64,000 bases of DNA from Fontibacillus panacisegetis (GTDB lineage Bacteria > Bacillota > Bacilli > Paenibacillales > Paenibacillaceae), in assembly GCF_900102215.1 (NCBI RefSeq), contig NZ_FNBG01000014.1:1-64000 (forward strand). The letters run 5' to 3'. Shown in pieces: positions 17,087 to 25,887 of the stretch. Below the pieces are notes generated by a model, which saw only the letters and a program-made list of their open reading frames with translations, was not told the origin of the DNA and searched no databases. Position 1 is the stretch's first letter. Each line of letters opens with the position of its first letter. The position numbers were made by a program, and so were the translations under genes.

Positions 17087-19831
17087 ATGAACAAACAAAA
17101 AAGAGCCCATATCATCTCCCATACGCATTGGGACAGGGAATGGTATTTACCCTATGAGAAGCATCATGTAAGGCTTGTCGCTTTGGTCGATTCTCTCCTG
17201 GACAAGCTGGATAAGGGCAGTGATTTCAGAAGCTTCTATTTGGATGGTCAAACGATTATTCTGGAGGATTATCTTCAGGTCCGTCCAGAGAACAAGGAAC
17301 GGCTGGAGAAGCATATTCGCGAAGGTAGAATTCTGATAGGCCCATGGTATATTTTGCAGGATGCTTTTTTGACAAGCGGTGAGGCGAATGTGCGCAACAT
17401 GCAGATCGGTCACCGTGATGCCAAGCAGTACGGAGAGCCGGCCAAGATCGGATACTTCCCGGACACCTTCGGCTTAGTCGGACAGACTCCGCAGTTGATG
17501 CAGCAGTCCGGCATTAGCAATGCCTTTTTTGGTCGCGGTGTAAAACCGACGGGCTTTAACAATACAGTATCTGATGGAGGCTATGAGTCTTCGTTCTCCG
17601 AACTGATCTGGGAAGGTCCCGATGGCTCGAAAGTGCTGGGTATATTGTTCGCTAACTGGTATTCCAATGGCAATGAGGTGCCGGTAGACGAAGCTGAAGC
17701 TAAGACGTTTTGGGACAAAAAGCTGGCGGATGCAGAAAAATATGCGGCCACGGGAGAACTCCTCTTTATGAACGGCTGCGACCACCAGCCAATTCAGCTT
17801 GATCTGCCTGAGGCGATCGAGACAGCTTCCAGATTGTACTCGGATACGGAGTTTATCCACTCCAGTCTGCCGGAGTATTTACAGTCTCTGGAAGGGGCAC
17901 TGGACCGCGATTTGTCCTCGGTGAAGGGCGAATTGCGCAGTCAGCGGACGGACGGCTGGGGGACCCTGGTCAACACAGCCTCGGCTCGCGTGTATTTGAA
18001 GCAGATGAATCAGGAAGGACAAGCGCTGCTTGAAAAAGTAGCCGAGCCGCTGGCTTCGTTTGCTCATCTTTTAGGGCAGTCCTATCCTCATCATCTATTT
18101 ACTTACGCCTGGAAGACCTTGATGCAGAACCACCCGCACGACAGCATCTGTGGCTGCAGTGTGGATGAAGTGCACCGGGAGATGGTGACCCGCTTTGATA
18201 AAAGCCGTCATGTAGCGGAAGCAATTATAGATGAGAGCAAGCAGGTGATCGCTGAGAAGGTAGATACTTCTGTCTTCTGCGAATATGGGGAGGACCCGCT
18301 GCCGTTGATTGCGATGAATACTACCGGATGGGCTCGCTCAGGGGTGCTGTCGGTGGAGCTGGATGCAGCACGTCTGTATTTGCGGGAAGGCTTTACGCTT
18401 GAAGAAACCTCGCGCCGGATGAAGGAGACGGATTTATCAGGGCGGGTTCTGGTTGACGAGCAGGGGAACGCAGTTCCTTGCAGTGTAGAAGATTTAGGCT
18501 TGCTGTTTGGCTATGATTTGCCTGAGGACAAGTTCCGTCAGCCTTACATGTGCCGCAGGGTGCGGATTACGTTCCAAGCGAAGGAGGTTCCGGCTCTGGG
18601 ACTGCGTGCATACGCTTGGGTACGCCGTGAGGAGCAGCAACAGGAGGCAGCTTCTCTACTTACGGGACAGCGTGTGATGGAGAATGAGGCACTTAAAGTG
18701 GAGATTGCGGAGGACGGCTCTTTTGCACTAATTCACAAAAAAACAGGCCAAACGTATCGTGATCTTGGGGTTTATGAGGATACGGGAGATATCGGCAATG
18801 AATACATGTACAGACAGCCTGAAGGAGAAGAAGCTCTAACTACAAAAGGGTTGGCTGCGCAAATCCGCGTGTTGGAGGATACGCCTTATCGTGCATCTGT
18901 AGAAATCGTGCACGAATTGGAAATTCCCGTCTCCGGGGATGAAAAGCTGGATCAGGAGCAGCGGGAATTGGTGTATTATCCGGAGCGTAAGGCGCAGCGC
19001 AGCGACAGCCTCGTACCGCTTCGAATATGTACCGTGATTACGCTTGAAGCGGATGCAAAAGGTGTTTTTGTAGAGACGAAGCTTAACAATCAGGCGAAGG
19101 ATCACAGACTTAGAGCATTGTTTCCGACTGATCTGGACGCTGCCACACATCTTGCAGATTCGATGTTTGAAATCGCGGAAAGAGATAACGTTCCGGCATC
19201 TGAATGGGAAAATCCGAGCAATACGCAGCACCAGCAAGCTTTTGTTGACATTAAGGATGCTCACTCAGGACTGACGATCGCGAATCTCGGCTTGAATGAA
19301 TACGAAGTGCTTCGGGATGGGCGCAACACCATTGCGATTACGCTGCTTCGAGCTGTAGGGGAATTAGGCGACTGGGGATTGTTCCCTACACCGGAAGCGC
19401 AATGCCTGGGTGAGCATACCTTCCGGATGGAGCTGATTCCATATTGCGCAGACGATGAGGCAAACGGGGCATTTGAAGCTTATACCGAGGCTTATCAATT
19501 CCAGATTCCATGGACAGTGTGTCAGACCGGAGTACATTCCGGTCAGATTGCTCCTATTTACACTCCTCTGCGCTGGGAAAGCGCGGAGCTTGCCTTCTCC
19601 TCAATGAAGATGAATGAGGATACCGATAATTTGCTGCTTCGCTGGTTCAATATGAGCGGAAGTAACACTCAGCTTATCTTTAGCACAAAAATTTCTGTCG
19701 AGAGCATGTACAAGACTACTATCATGGAGGAACTAGCACCGCCGATCGCGAGAACTGCGGTTGGTGAATTGAATGTAGCGGTTGGTCCATGCGAGATCGT
19801 CACGATCGGAATGAAGCCGATATTGCCATGA
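17087..19831 (+). CDS. Alpha-mannosidase, GH38, MngB/streptococcal type
   Basis: A 914-residue cytoplasmic enzyme that begins almost directly with the catalytic domain. The zinc motif is HIISHTHWDREW (His14, Asp16) and the nucleophile is Asp126 in GYFPDTFGLVGQ. The zinc-ligand HPHDSICGCSVDEVH motif follows at about 347-361, then C-terminal beta domains. This is the short bacterial class that includes E. coli MngB and the streptococcal alpha-1,3-mannosidase SpGH38. I chose ATG 17087 because GAAGGGA sits nine bases before it; the in-frame ATG at 17078 overlaps that ribosome binding site. The next gene begins inside its 3' end region. Together with the Ams1-type enzyme it should cover several alpha-mannosyl linkages. 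Confidence 0.94.
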   Translation: MNKQKRAHIISHTHWDREWYLPYEKHHVRLVALVDSLLDKLDKGSDFRSFYLDGQTIILEDYLQVRPENKERLEKHIREGRILIGPWYILQDAFLTSGEANVRNMQIGHRDAKQYGEPAKIGYFPDTFGLVGQTPQLMQQSGISNAFFGRGVKPTGFNNTVSDGGYESSFSELIWEGPDGSKVLGILFANWYSNGNEVPVDEAEAKTFWDKKLADAEKYAATGELLFMNGCDHQPIQLDLPEAIETASRLYSDTEFIHSSLPEYLQSLEGALDRDLSSVKGELRSQRTDGWGTLVNTASARVYLKQMNQEGQALLEKVAEPLASFAHLLGQSYPHHLFTYAWKTLMQNHPHDSICGCSVDEVHREMVTRFDKSRHVAEAIIDESKQVIAEKVDTSVFCEYGEDPLPLIAMNTTGWARSGVLSVELDAARLYLREGFTLEETSRRMKETDLSGRVLVDEQGNAVPCSVEDLGLLFGYDLPEDKFRQPYMCRRVRITFQAKEVPALGLRAYAWVRREEQQQEAASLLTGQRVMENEALKVEIAEDGSFALIHKKTGQTYRDLGVYEDTGDIGNEYMYRQPEGEEALTTKGLAAQIRVLEDTPYRASVEIVHELEIPVSGDEKLDQEQRELVYYPERKAQRSDSLVPLRICTVITLEADAKGVFVETKLNNQAKDHRLRALFPTDLDAATHLADSMFEIAERDNVPASEWENPSNTQHQQAFVDIKDAHSGLTIANLGLNEYEVLRDGRNTIAITLLRAVGELGDWGLFPTPEAQCLGEHTFRMELIPYCADDEANGAFEAYTEAYQFQIPWTVCQTGVHSGQIAPIYTPLRWESAELAFSSMKMNEDTDNLLLRWFNMSGSNTQLIFSTKISVESMYKTTIMEELAPPIARTAVGELNVAVGPCEIVTIGMKPILP

Positions 19832-19845
19832 ACGGGGGTGAAGCT

Positions 19846-21753
19846 ATGAAGCTACTATTTTCCGGGCTATCTAAGGACACGCTGCGTGGTGTGGCAGAGC
19901 TTGGTGGAATGCTGGGCATAGAAACGCAGGCGGAAGACGCAATATCGGTTGAGGTTGTTCAGGCAAATGGGCCGCTGAAGGTGACTCGAAACGGCAACCG
20001 AGGGTTTATCCAATATGAGAAGAAGATACATTTTTACCGCGGGCTTGGCTTGTTTGTGGAACACGCACGTACTATGGAAGCCTTCACGATAAATGAACAG
20101 CCAAGATTCGATTACAACGGCACGATGCTCGACGTATCCCGCAACGGGGTGTTGCGAGTGGACACGATCAAGCAGTTCATCCGTTACATGGCCTTGATGG
20201 GGCTCAACGGTCTTATGCTCTATACCGAGGACACCTATGAAATTGAAGGTTTGCCGTATTTCGGATATATGCGTGGCCGCTACTCGAAAGAGGAGCTTCG
20301 TGCCTGTGATGACTACGCTGATATGTTCGGGATCGAAATGATTCCCTGTATCCAGACCTTGGGGCATCTGCATCATGCTTTAAAATGGAACTATGCCGAA
20401 CCGATCAGGGATCATCATGATATTTTGCTTCCGGATGAGCCTAAAACCTATGAATTCATTGAGCAGATGATCAGCACCGCTGCATCTACCTTCCGCTCGA
20501 AACGGATTCATATCGGCATGGACGAAGCTTTTCAGGTAGGGCTTGGTCGCTATTTACGCGAGCATGGCTACCGCAATCGTTTTGATATTATGAATGAGCA
20601 TGTAGGAAAGGTTCTGGAAATCACCAGCAAGTATGGTCTTCGTCCGATGATCTGGAGCGATATGTATTTCAATTTGCTCGCCAATGATAATCAGGGACAG
20701 CTGTATAACATGAATGCCGATTTTTCTGCCGAGAATATGTCCAAAATTCCTGAGGGCGTTCAATTCGTGTTCTGGGATTATGGCAGAGGTGAAGAGGAAG
20801 GTTATGAGCTCGTCTTTGATATGCATAAAAAATTCGGGTCAATGCCGATTTTTGCCGGCGGGATTCACATGTGGAACTCTATCGCTCCGAACTATGGAAA
20901 GACGTGGAAGACGAGTCATCCGGCTCTTCGGGCAGCCAAGAAAAAGGGGCTTAGGGAGGTATTCGCTACCGCTTGGGGCGATAATGGTACTGAAACGAAT
21001 CATTATGTGATTCTGGCCGGCCTGCAGCTGTTTGCGGAGCATGGCTATGGCGATGAGGTCGATGATGAGACGCTTGCCAAGCGATTGAAGGCCTGTACCG
21101 GAATTGATCTTTTTGAACCCCTAGTGTCTCTGAAATATATGGATGAGGTTCCGGGTGTCGATGAAGGCAATCATTGGATGGCTAACCCTTCCAAATTTTT
21201 GCTGTGGCAGGATTTAATGGTTGGTATTTTTGATAAGCATATTGAAGCGGATACCGAAGAAGTACTGCCTGGGTATTACAGGGATATGGAAGTAAAATGG
21301 CGCAATGTCAAGGAGTGTATGCCTGCTCCGTTTCATGCGCTGTTCGAAACCTATGAGAAGCTGGCCGCAGTGCTGTCGATGAAGACTGCTTTAGGAGTGC
21401 GTATCACGAGATACTATAAGGAGCAGCGGAAGGAAGAGCTGGCGAAGATTGCGAGCAGCGAGCTGCCGGAGCTTTATTCACGGGTGGAAAGCCTGCGGCT
21501 TGCCCATCGACGAATGTGGATGCTGACCTATAAACCGTTTGGCTGGGAAACGCTCGACATTCGCTACGGCGGGTTGAAGTCTCGTATTCAATCGGCAGGA
21601 GACAGATTGTGTGATTATCTCGATGGACGTGTAGATGTGCTGGAGGAGCTTGAAGCCGAGCGGCTCGTTTTTGATCAGAATGGTACACCAACGGCTCCGA
21701 TGAATGTGACAGGGCTGTATCAGTTGATTGTAACAGCAACCTCGCTGACGTAA
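19846..21753 (+). CDS. Beta-N-acetylhexosaminidase, GH20, GcnA type
   Basis: A 635-residue protein. An N-terminal GH20b-like domain is followed by the barrel starting at MLDVSRNGVLRVD. The catalytic Asp226-Glu227 pair sits in IHIGMDEAF, where Asp stabilises the substrate acetamido group and Glu is the acid. The absence of a signal peptide and the C-terminal helical domain resemble the intracellular streptococcal GcnA/GH20C enzymes, which remove terminal GlcNAc or GalNAc. I chose ATG 19846 because GGGGGTG lies just upstream; the frame stays open to 19789 but that would overlap the GH38 gene by 43 bases. It is the last gene of the locus and is followed by a terminator. Confidence 0.9.
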   Translation: MKLLFSGLSKDTLRGVAELGGMLGIETQAEDAISVEVVQANGPLKVTRNGNRGFIQYEKKIHFYRGLGLFVEHARTMEAFTINEQPRFDYNGTMLDVSRNGVLRVDTIKQFIRYMALMGLNGLMLYTEDTYEIEGLPYFGYMRGRYSKEELRACDDYADMFGIEMIPCIQTLGHLHHALKWNYAEPIRDHHDILLPDEPKTYEFIEQMISTAASTFRSKRIHIGMDEAFQVGLGRYLREHGYRNRFDIMNEHVGKVLEITSKYGLRPMIWSDMYFNLLANDNQGQLYNMNADFSAENMSKIPEGVQFVFWDYGRGEEEGYELVFDMHKKFGSMPIFAGGIHMWNSIAPNYGKTWKTSHPALRAAKKKGLREVFATAWGDNGTETNHYVILAGLQLFAEHGYGDEVDDETLAKRLKACTGIDLFEPLVSLKYMDEVPGVDEGNHWMANPSKFLLWQDLMVGIFDKHIEADTEEVLPGYYRDMEVKWRNVKECMPAPFHALFETYEKLAAVLSMKTALGVRITRYYKEQRKEELAKIASSELPELYSRVESLRLAHRRMWMLTYKPFGWETLDIRYGGLKSRIQSAGDRLCDYLDGRVDVLEELEAERLVFDQNGTPTAPMNVTGLYQLIVTATSLT

Positions 21754-21763
21754 AAAGAAACAA

Positions 21764-21806
21764 GAAGACGACCTTTATTCATTTTTGAATGAGGAGTCGT
21801 CTTTTT
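21764..21806 (+). terminator. Rho-independent terminator closing the mannoside locus
   Basis: AGACGACCTTTATTCA and TGAATGAGGAGTCGTCT form a long stem with a short T-rich loop and a T-tail. It resembles the phoU terminator at 997-1045: the outer AGACGAC/GTCGTCT arms and the inner ATTCATTTTT-TGAATGAG are shared in the same orientation. Confidence 0.85.
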
Positions 21807-21819
21807 GCTGAATTGACAT

Positions 21820-22746
21820 CTACCTTGCAATCCAAGCTGCATATTCCTCTTCATTAGCTAACACCCAGTGAGTATCAGATACTTGCTGCTGAATGCCCTT
21901 CGAATAATCGATTCCACTGGTCGCGTAATTATACGTTATTGCAACCCTTTGCTTCTCCTTGATCGGGTTGGCATGAGGGATAGCGGACAAGAGTGACTTG
22001 GTGTATGGATGGATCGGATGCTCGAAAATATCATGAGTTGTTCCGGTTTCAACCAAATGCCCCAGATGCAGCACGCCGATACGATCAGATATATATTTGA
22101 CCATGGACAAATCATGGGCGATAAACAAAAAGGCGGTGTTTGTCTCCTCTTGAATGTCCTTCAGGAGATTTACAATCTGCGCTTGAATGGAGACATCGAG
22201 AGCGCTGATCGCTTCATCGGCAATAATCAGCTTAGGCTCCATAATTAGAGCTCTTGCAATACCGATGCGTTGACGTTGTCCACCTGAAAATTGATGAGGA
22301 TAGCGGTTCGCATGCTCACGAGAGAGACCCACCTTGTCTAAAATTCGATATACCTTCTCAGTGCGTTCCTGCTTAGTTTTGTAAAGCTTATGGATATCAA
22401 GCCCTTGAGCAATAATGTCGATGACTTTTTTTCGTGGATTAAGACAAGCCATTGGATCTTGAAATATCATTTGCATCTTGGTGCGGAGCAAAGTCTGTTC
22501 CTTTTCCTTGAGCGGTCCGGATATATCGACACCCTGGAAAGTAACCTTACCTGCACTAGGCTGATACAGGCGAATAATTGATCTGCCAATCGTGGATTTA
22601 CCGCTGCCGGATTCTCCAACAAGGCCATAGGTTTCGCCCGCGTGAATATTAAATGATACGCCATCTACAGCTTTTAGTGTAAATTTGCTGCTCATTTTAA
22701 AATGCTGCTTTAGATCCGTTACTTGTAAGAGTGGGGCTGCATCCAT
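21820..22746 (-). CDS. oppF: Oligopeptide ABC transporter ATPase OppF
   Basis: A 308-residue cytoplasmic ATPase. It has Walker [11 protein letters not shown]-loop MIFQDPMACLNPRK, signature FSGGQRQRIGIARAL, Walker B LIIADEAISALD and switch histidine FIAHDLSMVKYISD. The C-terminal oligopeptide/dipeptide transporter extension (SAIPHANP) is typical of OppF. It pairs with OppD to power peptide import. The start ATG (22746) has GGAGGTAGGAAGCG upstream and the gene overlaps the end of oppD by 28 bases. It is the last gene of the operon. Confidence 0.93.
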   Translation of the reverse strand: MDAAPLLQVTDLKQHFKMSSKFTLKAVDGVSFNIHAGETYGLVGESGSGKSTIGRSIIRLYQPSAGKVTFQGVDISGPLKEKEQTLLRTKMQMIFQDPMACLNPRKKVIDIIAQGLDIHKLYKTKQERTEKVYRILDKVGLSREHANRYPHQFSGGQRQRIGIARALIMEPKLIIADEAISALDVSIQAQIVNLLKDIQEETNTAFLFIAHDLSMVKYISDRIGVLHLGHLVETGTTHDIFEHPIHPYTKSLLSAIPHANPIKEKQRVAITYNYATSGIDYSKGIQQQVSDTHWVLANEEEYAAWIAR

Positions 22747-23813
22747 TCGCTTCCTACCTCCTTGACGACCTTATCGATTCTTTTTCGCAATGTATCGGAC
22801 ATTTCTACTCTAGGTGCGTTGTCATGCAGCAGCCAGGTTGCAGCATAATGGGTATCCGAAACTTTAAACATAGGAGGCTCCTGCTTGAAATCGATATTCA
22901 GGGCATGAACATTTCTTGGTGCAAAAGCATCTCCCACAACCTTGTTCAGCAGATTGGGCGGGCTTCCGGGTATCGTGTACAGCTTCTCATTTTCGGAGCC
23001 TATATCCGGCATAGAGGATAGAAGACCCCATGTATAAGGATGCTTAGGATCGTAGAAAATCTCGTTGACTGAACCTCGTTCTACAATTTTTCCGGCATAC
23101 ATGACAGCTACATAATCAGCTACCTTGGCAACAACGCCTAAATCATGAGTAATATAGATTACGGAAATATTCGTTTTGGCTTGAATATCCTTGATCAGCT
23201 CCAGAATTTTCGCTTGAATGGTTACATCAAGGGCGGTGGTTGGTTCATCACATATGAGCACTTCCGGATTGCAGGCCAGCATAATGGCGATGACAACACG
23301 CTGCCGCATGCCGCCGGATAACTGGTGGGGATAGCACTTCATTCTCTTTTCCGGAGCAGTAATGCCGACCAGTGTCAACAATTCCAAGGCGCGTTCATAA
23401 GCCTCAGATCTGCTCTTTTTCAAGTGGATGATCATCCCCTCCATAATCTGATGGCCTATTGTCATTGTAGGATTGAGGGACGTCATAGGGTCCTGAAAGA
23501 CCATAGCGATTCGTTTGCCATTGATTCTGTTGCGCATTTCCTTTTTGGAGAGCTTGAGCAAATCCTGACTGACCCGTTTGCCGTCACGCTCATAGTTAAA
23601 TGTAATGCTGCCTGAATTGATCCTTTGATTAGAGCTGAGTATTCTCATGATGGCTTTAACAGTAACAGATTTTCCGCTGCCGGATTCACCGACTATAGCT
23701 ACTGTCTCGCCTTTATGCAAATCCAGATCCACGCCCCGGATAGCATTTACCATGCCGTTTGAAGTCTTAAAAGATATGGATAAGTTGCGTATGGAAAGTA
23801 CAGTTTCGCTCAT
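22719..23813 (-). CDS. oppD: Oligopeptide ABC transporter ATPase OppD
   Basis: A 364-residue ATPase with Walker [10 protein letters not shown], signature [15 protein letters not shown], Walker [13 protein letters not shown] and switch [14 protein letters not shown]. The C-terminal region [16 protein letters not shown] lacks the cysteines that many DppD-type proteins carry there. The [19 protein letters not shown] segment matches OppD of Bacillus. It should form the ATPase heterodimer with OppF. The start ATG has GGAGGATTGCAAG upstream. Confidence 0.93.
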   Translation of the reverse strand: MSETVLSIRNLSISFKTSNGMVNAIRGVDLDLHKGETVAIVGESGSGKSVTVKAIMRILSSNQRINSGSITFNYERDGKRVSQDLLKLSKKEMRNRINGKRIAMVFQDPMTSLNPTMTIGHQIMEGMIIHLKKSRSEAYERALELLTLVGITAPEKRMKCYPHQLSGGMRQRVVIAIMLACNPEVLICDEPTTALDVTIQAKILELIKDIQAKTNISVIYITHDLGVVAKVADYVAVMYAGKIVERGSVNEIFYDPKHPYTWGLLSSMPDIGSENEKLYTIPGSPPNLLNKVVGDAFAPRNVHALNIDFKQEPPMFKVSDTHYAATWLLHDNAPRVEMSDTLRKRIDKVVKEVGSEWMQPHSYK

Positions 23814-23825
23814 CTTGCAATCCTC

Positions 23826-24839
23826 CTACATTTCTTTCATTTTTGGGTCTAGTGCATCTCTGAGTCCGTCAGCTAACAGGTTAAAGCTCAACATAAGCAA
23901 GGCAAGCACCGTTACTGGCGCGGCGATCATATACGGATATATGGTCATCGATTTGAAGCCTTCACTGATTAATGAGCCGAGGGAAGCCATAGGCTGAGGA
24001 ATACCTAACCCGATAAAAGCCAGAAATGCTTCAGTAAAGATGGCGCTTGGAATTGAAAACATCGACATAATGATGATCTGACCAAAAATATTCGGCAAAA
24101 TGTCTTTAAAGATAATGCTGAGATTGCTGGCACCCAAGGTTCGAGAGGCCAGAACAAATTCCTGCTCCTTAAGCTTTAGCATTTGTGCGCGCGCTACCTT
24201 GCTCATGCCGATCCAGCCAGTGATCAATAAAGCGAGCGTAATCGTGACGAGCCCGGGTTTGAGGACGATGATTAGAAGGGTAACAATGACCAGATTGGGT
24301 ATGCTGCTTAAAATTTCGATAAATCGCTGCATCACATTATCTATTGCTCCGCCAAAGTAACCGGAAATGAGACCGTAGCACATCCCGATGACCATATCAA
24401 TAACTACTGCAATGATTGCGATATAGAGTGAAATGCGGGTCCCTTCCCAGACGCGTGTCCACAAGTCCCTTCCTAAGGTATCTGTGCCAAAGAAATAGTA
24501 GACATCGTGCAATCCCTTTTGTTTGTATGAATTTATCCCATTAGCGACACCATTGAAAATAAATGAGTTCTCGAATCCTTCAATTCGAGGAGCAAGACTC
24601 TTGTGCTTGATGTTCATCGATTTATAGGTGTGATCATTCATCATGGGTCCAAATGCCGCAAAAAATGAAATGATCAGGATAATGATTAAGCCAAAAACAG
24701 CGCCTTTGTTTGATTTAAAACGAATGAAGGCGTCCTTCCAATACGATTGGCTGGTGTAGTTATGATCGATTTGAATTCGCCCGTTATCGTTGGCTAATTC
24801 AAAATCGCTATTATTGATTACTTGTGCCGGTTCACCCAT
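23826..24839 (-). CDS. oppC: Oligopeptide ABC transporter permease OppC
   Basis: A 337-residue inner-membrane permease. The first helix (about 40-62) is followed by a large extracytoplasmic loop of about 90 residues containing YYFFGTDTLGRDLWTRVWEGTRISL, a hallmark of OppC/DppC. The EAA loop is VLASRTLGASNLSIIFKDILPN. I chose ATG at 24839, with GGGGGAG upstream and an 8-base overlap with oppB. A longer in-frame reading up to 24884 would overlap oppB by more than 50 bases and has no better signal. Confidence 0.92.
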   Translation of the reverse strand: MGEPAQVINNSDFELANDNGRIQIDHNYTSQSYWKDAFIRFKSNKGAVFGLIIILIISFFAAFGPMMNDHTYKSMNIKHKSLAPRIEGFENSFIFNGVANGINSYKQKGLHDVYYFFGTDTLGRDLWTRVWEGTRISLYIAIIAVVIDMVIGMCYGLISGYFGGAIDNVMQRFIEILSSIPNLVIVTLLIIVLKPGLVTITLALLITGWIGMSKVARAQMLKLKEQEFVLASRTLGASNLSIIFKDILPNIFGQIIIMSMFSIPSAIFTEAFLAFIGLGIPQPMASLGSLISEGFKSMTIYPYMIAAPVTVLALLMLSFNLLADGLRDALDPKMKEM

Positions 24840-25773
24840 GTTTCTCCCCCTTTGCCAAACGGATTCTCGGGTCAATGATGCCATATAGAATATCGACTAA
24901 TAACATGATGCCGACAAACATAATGCTGTAAATAAAAGTCACGGCAAGAATCACGTTGTAATCGTTGATCTGAATGGCGGTCACGAGGAGACTTCCGATT
25001 CCCGGGATAGAGAAAATTTGTTCTATGACCAGGCTTCCTGTCATTAAAGTTACAACTAGTGGCGCAAGTACCGTGATGATTGGAATTAATGCATTGCGCA
25101 ATGCATGGATGAAAATGAGTCTTCTTTTGGTTACACCTTTACTTTCAGACAGTAGGATATAATCCGAATTCAGCACTTCAATCATTTCAGACCTTGCAAA
25201 CCGTGCAACGGTGGCGATAGTAAACATAGAAAGTGCTATGGTTGGAAGGATGGAGGAAACGATTGGTTTTGCCGGGCTGTACAAAATCGGAAACCAATGC
25301 AGCTTGGAGCCGAGAAAGAAGGATAATGCCAAGGCAAATACATACGATGGAAAGCTGACGCCGATGACGGAAATAAAGGTCGTCAGTGTATCAATGATGC
25401 TGTTATGTCTTAACGCAGCGATAATTCCGAGGATAAGTCCGATTAAGGTACCAAGCAGTATAGCTTGTGCACCGATTTGAATCGTGACCGGAAGGCGTGC
25501 CTCCAGCATGGTGGAGATCGGCATATTTTTCTGGATGACATAAGAAACCCCGAAATCACCGGTTAGCATGGACTTCACATAATCGATAAACCGAAAAAAA
25601 ACGGGTTGATCCAGCCCGTATTTAGCATCCAATACAGCTCTTTGGGCGGCGGTTATTTTTTCATCATTAAAAGGCGACCCCGGCATATACTCGAGCATCA
25701 GAAAAAGTACCATTAATATGATGAGGATCGTAATCGCTGCAAGTGCTAATCTTTTGAATATATACCTTCCCAT
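24832..25773 (-). CDS. oppB: Oligopeptide ABC transporter permease OppB
   Basis: A 313-residue permease with the OppB/DppB signature at its start (MGRYIFKRLALAAITILIILM), the short conserved segment AKYGLDQPVFFRFIDYVKSMLTGDFGVSY and the EAA loop LLSESKGVTKRRLIFIHALRN. It partners OppC. The start ATG at 25773 fits AGAGGTG upstream; a GTG three codons earlier overlaps that ribosome binding site. A stem-loop separates it from oppA. Confidence 0.93.
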   Translation of the reverse strand: MGRYIFKRLALAAITILIILMVLFLMLEYMPGSPFNDEKITAAQRAVLDAKYGLDQPVFFRFIDYVKSMLTGDFGVSYVIQKNMPISTMLEARLPVTIQIGAQAILLGTLIGLILGIIAALRHNSIIDTLTTFISVIGVSFPSYVFALALSFFLGSKLHWFPILYSPAKPIVSSILPTIALSMFTIATVARFARSEMIEVLNSDYILLSESKGVTKRRLIFIHALRNALIPIITVLAPLVVTLMTGSLVIEQIFSIPGIGSLLVTAIQINDYNVILAVTFIYSIMFVGIMLLVDILYGIIDPRIRLAKGEKHG

Positions 25774-25792
25774 TACTTTCACCTCTAAAAAT

Positions 25793-25831
25793 GCAGGACT
25801 ACAGCTGAGAAATTAGTCACTGTAGTCCTGC
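25793..25831 (-). terminator. Intercistronic stem-loop between oppA and oppB
   Basis: Perfect 12-bp arms GCAGGACTACAG and CTGTAGTCCTGC enclose a 15-base loop. On the minus strand the stem is followed by ATTTTTAG. It lies directly after oppA and before oppB, so it probably terminates part of the transcription and leaves oppA mRNA in excess. Confidence 0.75.
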
Positions 25832-25887
25832 TGCTTTTATGACAGCTTAAAGCTGCAAATCATTGAGGAAAGAGGTTTGCTTGTTAA

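Noticed and set aside
997-21806. Mobile element bounded by the repeated terminators
   Set aside because: No transposase, integrase or target-site duplication is visible; the repeats are hairpin terminators, so only a past insertion can be suggested.
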